In this document: piece by piece, positions 6,552 through 7,713 of the stretch
Layout: the number at the start of each line of letters is the position of its first letter
How positions within the stretch are numbered: position 1 is the stretch's first letter
Source of the DNA: Tannerella sp.
GTDB taxonomy: Bacteria > Bacteroidota > Bacteroidia > Bacteroidales > Tannerellaceae
Assembly (NCBI GenBank): GCA_031283915.1
Contig: JAITAY010000201.1
Location: 1 to 7,713 of the forward strand
Direction of reading: 5' to 3'
DNA: 7,713 nt
Translations under genes and position numbers: made by a program
Notes under the pieces: model-generated
Told to the model about the DNA's origin: nothing
Database searches by the model: none
What the model saw: the letters and a program-made list of their open reading frames with translations, nothing else

Positions 6552-6595
6552 CGCACGTCCGGTGCAAACGCGCAACACGTCCGGCGTAAAACTAA
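6552..6595. repeat. Two 22-nt direct repeats in divergent promoter region
   Basis: ACGTCCGG occurs at 6555-6562 and 6577-6584, inside two adjoining 22-nt units with similar flanks (C-ACGTCCGG-YG-YAAA). A weaker third copy, CCGTCCGTAAACG, lies at 6604-6616. The units sit just upstream of the M16 promoter and could bind a regulator, or could be a short tandem-repeat relic like the 23-nt array at 2465. Confidence 0.5.
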
Positions 6596-6621
6596 CGCCC
6601 TGAGCCGTCCGTAAACGACAA

Positions 6622-6659
6622 CGAACGCTATCATTTTGTTGACGTGAATGCAGCGTTCG
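6622..6659. repeat. Inverted repeat upstream of the NigD-like gene
   Basis: CGAACGCT (6622-6629) and AGCGTTCG (6652-6659) are perfect reverse complements, separated by 22 nt and ending 50 nt before the NigD-like start codon. This could be a hairpin in the leader or a dimeric regulator site. No convincing TAnnTTTG promoter for the gene was found, so its position relative to transcription start is unknown. Confidence 0.5.
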
Positions 6660-6708
6660 GGGAAGAATTTTCATCTTTACCAATGTTGAACGATCAAATA
6701 ATGAAAAT

Positions 6709-7449
6709 ATGAGAACAGTAAAATTGATTTTTGCATGTGCAGCTATCCTGGCGGCATGTGGTGTTTGCAATTCGTGTGCGGATGACGATGGATATTCGCT
6801 GGGCGATGTGTGGTATTCGATGGCGACGGTTGTTCCGTCGACCGACTCGCATACCTATTATCTGCGGCTGGACCAGGGTACGACCCTGTGGCCGGCGGCT
6901 ACCGATATACCCTGGTATGTTCCCGGGGAAAAGCATCGTGTACTGGCGTTTTATACCATTTTGTCGGATACTTATTATGATTATGACCATGCCGTGAAGG
7001 TGCTTGACATCCGGGACGTGTTGACCAAACCAGTCGCCCAGGACCGGGGCGAAGAGAACGACGGCTATTTCGGAAACGATCCGGTCAGGGTGCTCAACCT
7101 GTGGGTCGGCGATGGCTACCTGAACGTGGAGTTCGAATTCAGTTACGGCGGAAGCGTCAAGCATTTCATCAACCTGGTGAAACGAGACAGCGAGCATACG
7201 CCCTGGTACTTTGAATTTCGGCATAATGCCTACAAGGACAATGCCTATGTCCAGCGTAAAGGCATCGTGTCCTTCGACCTCTCGTCGCTGGAAACGGACG
7301 AGAAAGAAATCCAACTGACCATCCGTGTAAAGACGCCTGAAGGAGAGCAGGATTACACCGTCAAGTACAATCCGGAGACAGGCAAACAAACGATCCATGT
7401 GGAAGGACAAAAGCTGTCCGACGACAATGATTTTGTAGAGATTATATAA
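6709..7449 (+). CDS. NigD-like lipoprotein
   Basis: The 246-residue product starts with a lipoprotein signal, MRTVKLIFACAAILAACGVC, so it is predicted to be membrane-anchored outside the cytoplasm. Two lipobox cysteines are possible. Cys17 follows the canonical LAA, whereas Cys23 is followed by ADDD, which resembles the acidic Bacteroidetes surface-export signal after the lipidated cysteine. The rest is beta-rich and polar. It looks like the NigD_N domain (about 28-110, with ...YYLRLDQGTTLWPA and HRVLAFYTI) followed by the NigD_C domain (about 115-245, with VRVLNLWVGDGYLNVEFEFS and VSFDLSSLE). The family is named after the nigrescin locus of Prevotella nigrescens, is common in gut and oral Bacteroidales, and has no established function. 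The gene stands alone, divergent from the M16 gene, and has its own terminator. The family assignment is from motif memory. Confidence 0.85.
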   Translation: MRTVKLIFACAAILAACGVCNSCADDDGYSLGDVWYSMATVVPSTDSHTYYLRLDQGTTLWPAATDIPWYVPGEKHRVLAFYTILSDTYYDYDHAVKVLDIRDVLTKPVAQDRGEENDGYFGNDPVRVLNLWVGDGYLNVEFEFSYGGSVKHFINLVKRDSEHTPWYFEFRHNAYKDNAYVQRKGIVSFDLSSLETDEKEIQLTIRVKTPEGEQDYTVKYNPETGKQTIHVEGQKLSDDNDFVEII

Positions 7450-7480
7450 TTCTCTCCATCCTCGAAATACCCCGGGGAGG

Positions 7481-7524
7481 AAAGGACAAAAGGATGAAAC
7501 AAGCCTTTTGTTCTTTTTGTTTTG
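7481..7524 (+). terminator. Intrinsic terminator after the NigD-like gene
   Basis: AAAGGACAAAAGG (7481-7493) pairs with CCTTTTGTTCTTT (7504-7516) over 13 positions with one G-U pair and a 10-nt loop, followed by TTGTTTTG. The stem is A/T-rich, and because the arms begin and end with A and T runs it could also stop transcription arriving from the transposase on the other strand. A separate CCCCGGGG palindrome lies just upstream at 7470-7477. Confidence 0.8.
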
Positions 7525-7569
7525 TACCGCACGGCTTAATCATTAAAACGGGTAGTTAGTCAATCTTTA

Positions 7570-7713
<144 letters not shown>

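Noticed and set aside
6492..6770. In-frame N-terminal extension of the M16 peptidase
   Set aside because: It crosses its own -7 promoter element and overlaps the start of the divergent lipoprotein gene. The extra residues are not part of the M16 fold.
6694..7410. Minus-strand frame (238 codons) opposite the NigD-like gene
   Set aside because: The plus strand carries the lipoprotein signal, family motifs and terminator; the minus frame has none of these.

Overview
The window looks like chromosomal DNA from a moderately GC-rich member of the Bacteroidales. A Tannerella- or Parabacteroides-like organism would fit, but the genus is an inference. The evidence is: -7 promoter elements of the Bacteroidetes form TAnnTTTG upstream of three genes; A-rich leaders in place of strong Shine-Dalgarno sites; a fused ResB-CcsA cytochrome c biogenesis protein; a NigD-like lipoprotein; and insertion-sequence pieces resembling those of this order at both edges.

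Layout. Positions 1-460 hold a strong hairpin and the C-terminal remnant of an IS110-family transposase. Positions 491-1987 form a complete metK unit: promoter, a probable SAM-II riboswitch, the S-adenosylmethionine synthetase gene, and a bidirectional intrinsic terminator. Positions 1988-2707 contain no convincing intact gene. They hold an orphan reading frame of uncertain status, a long inverted repeat whose arms are built of heptamers, and a tandem array of 23-nt units. Positions 2708-5140 encode the fused cytochrome c maturation protein CcsBA. A second heptamer-built inverted repeat lies in the convergent gap to an M16 zinc peptidase gene on the minus strand (5259-6491). Divergent from that gene is a NigD-like lipoprotein gene (6709-7449), followed by a good intrinsic terminator. 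The window ends inside the C-terminus of an IS5-type transposase on the minus strand.

The four intact genes do not form an operon or one pathway. Each appears to be its own transcription unit. metK is probably feedback-controlled by its product SAM through the leader RNA. CcsBA delivers heme to c-type cytochromes at the inner membrane, but no cytochrome gene is in view. The peptidase and the lipoprotein share a divergent intergenic region that holds further short repeats.

The most interesting parts are non-coding: the SAM-II-like leader of metK, with an in-frame AUG inside its conserved core; two unrelated-sequence but similarly built inverted repeats made of 7-nt units; and the 23-nt tandem array.
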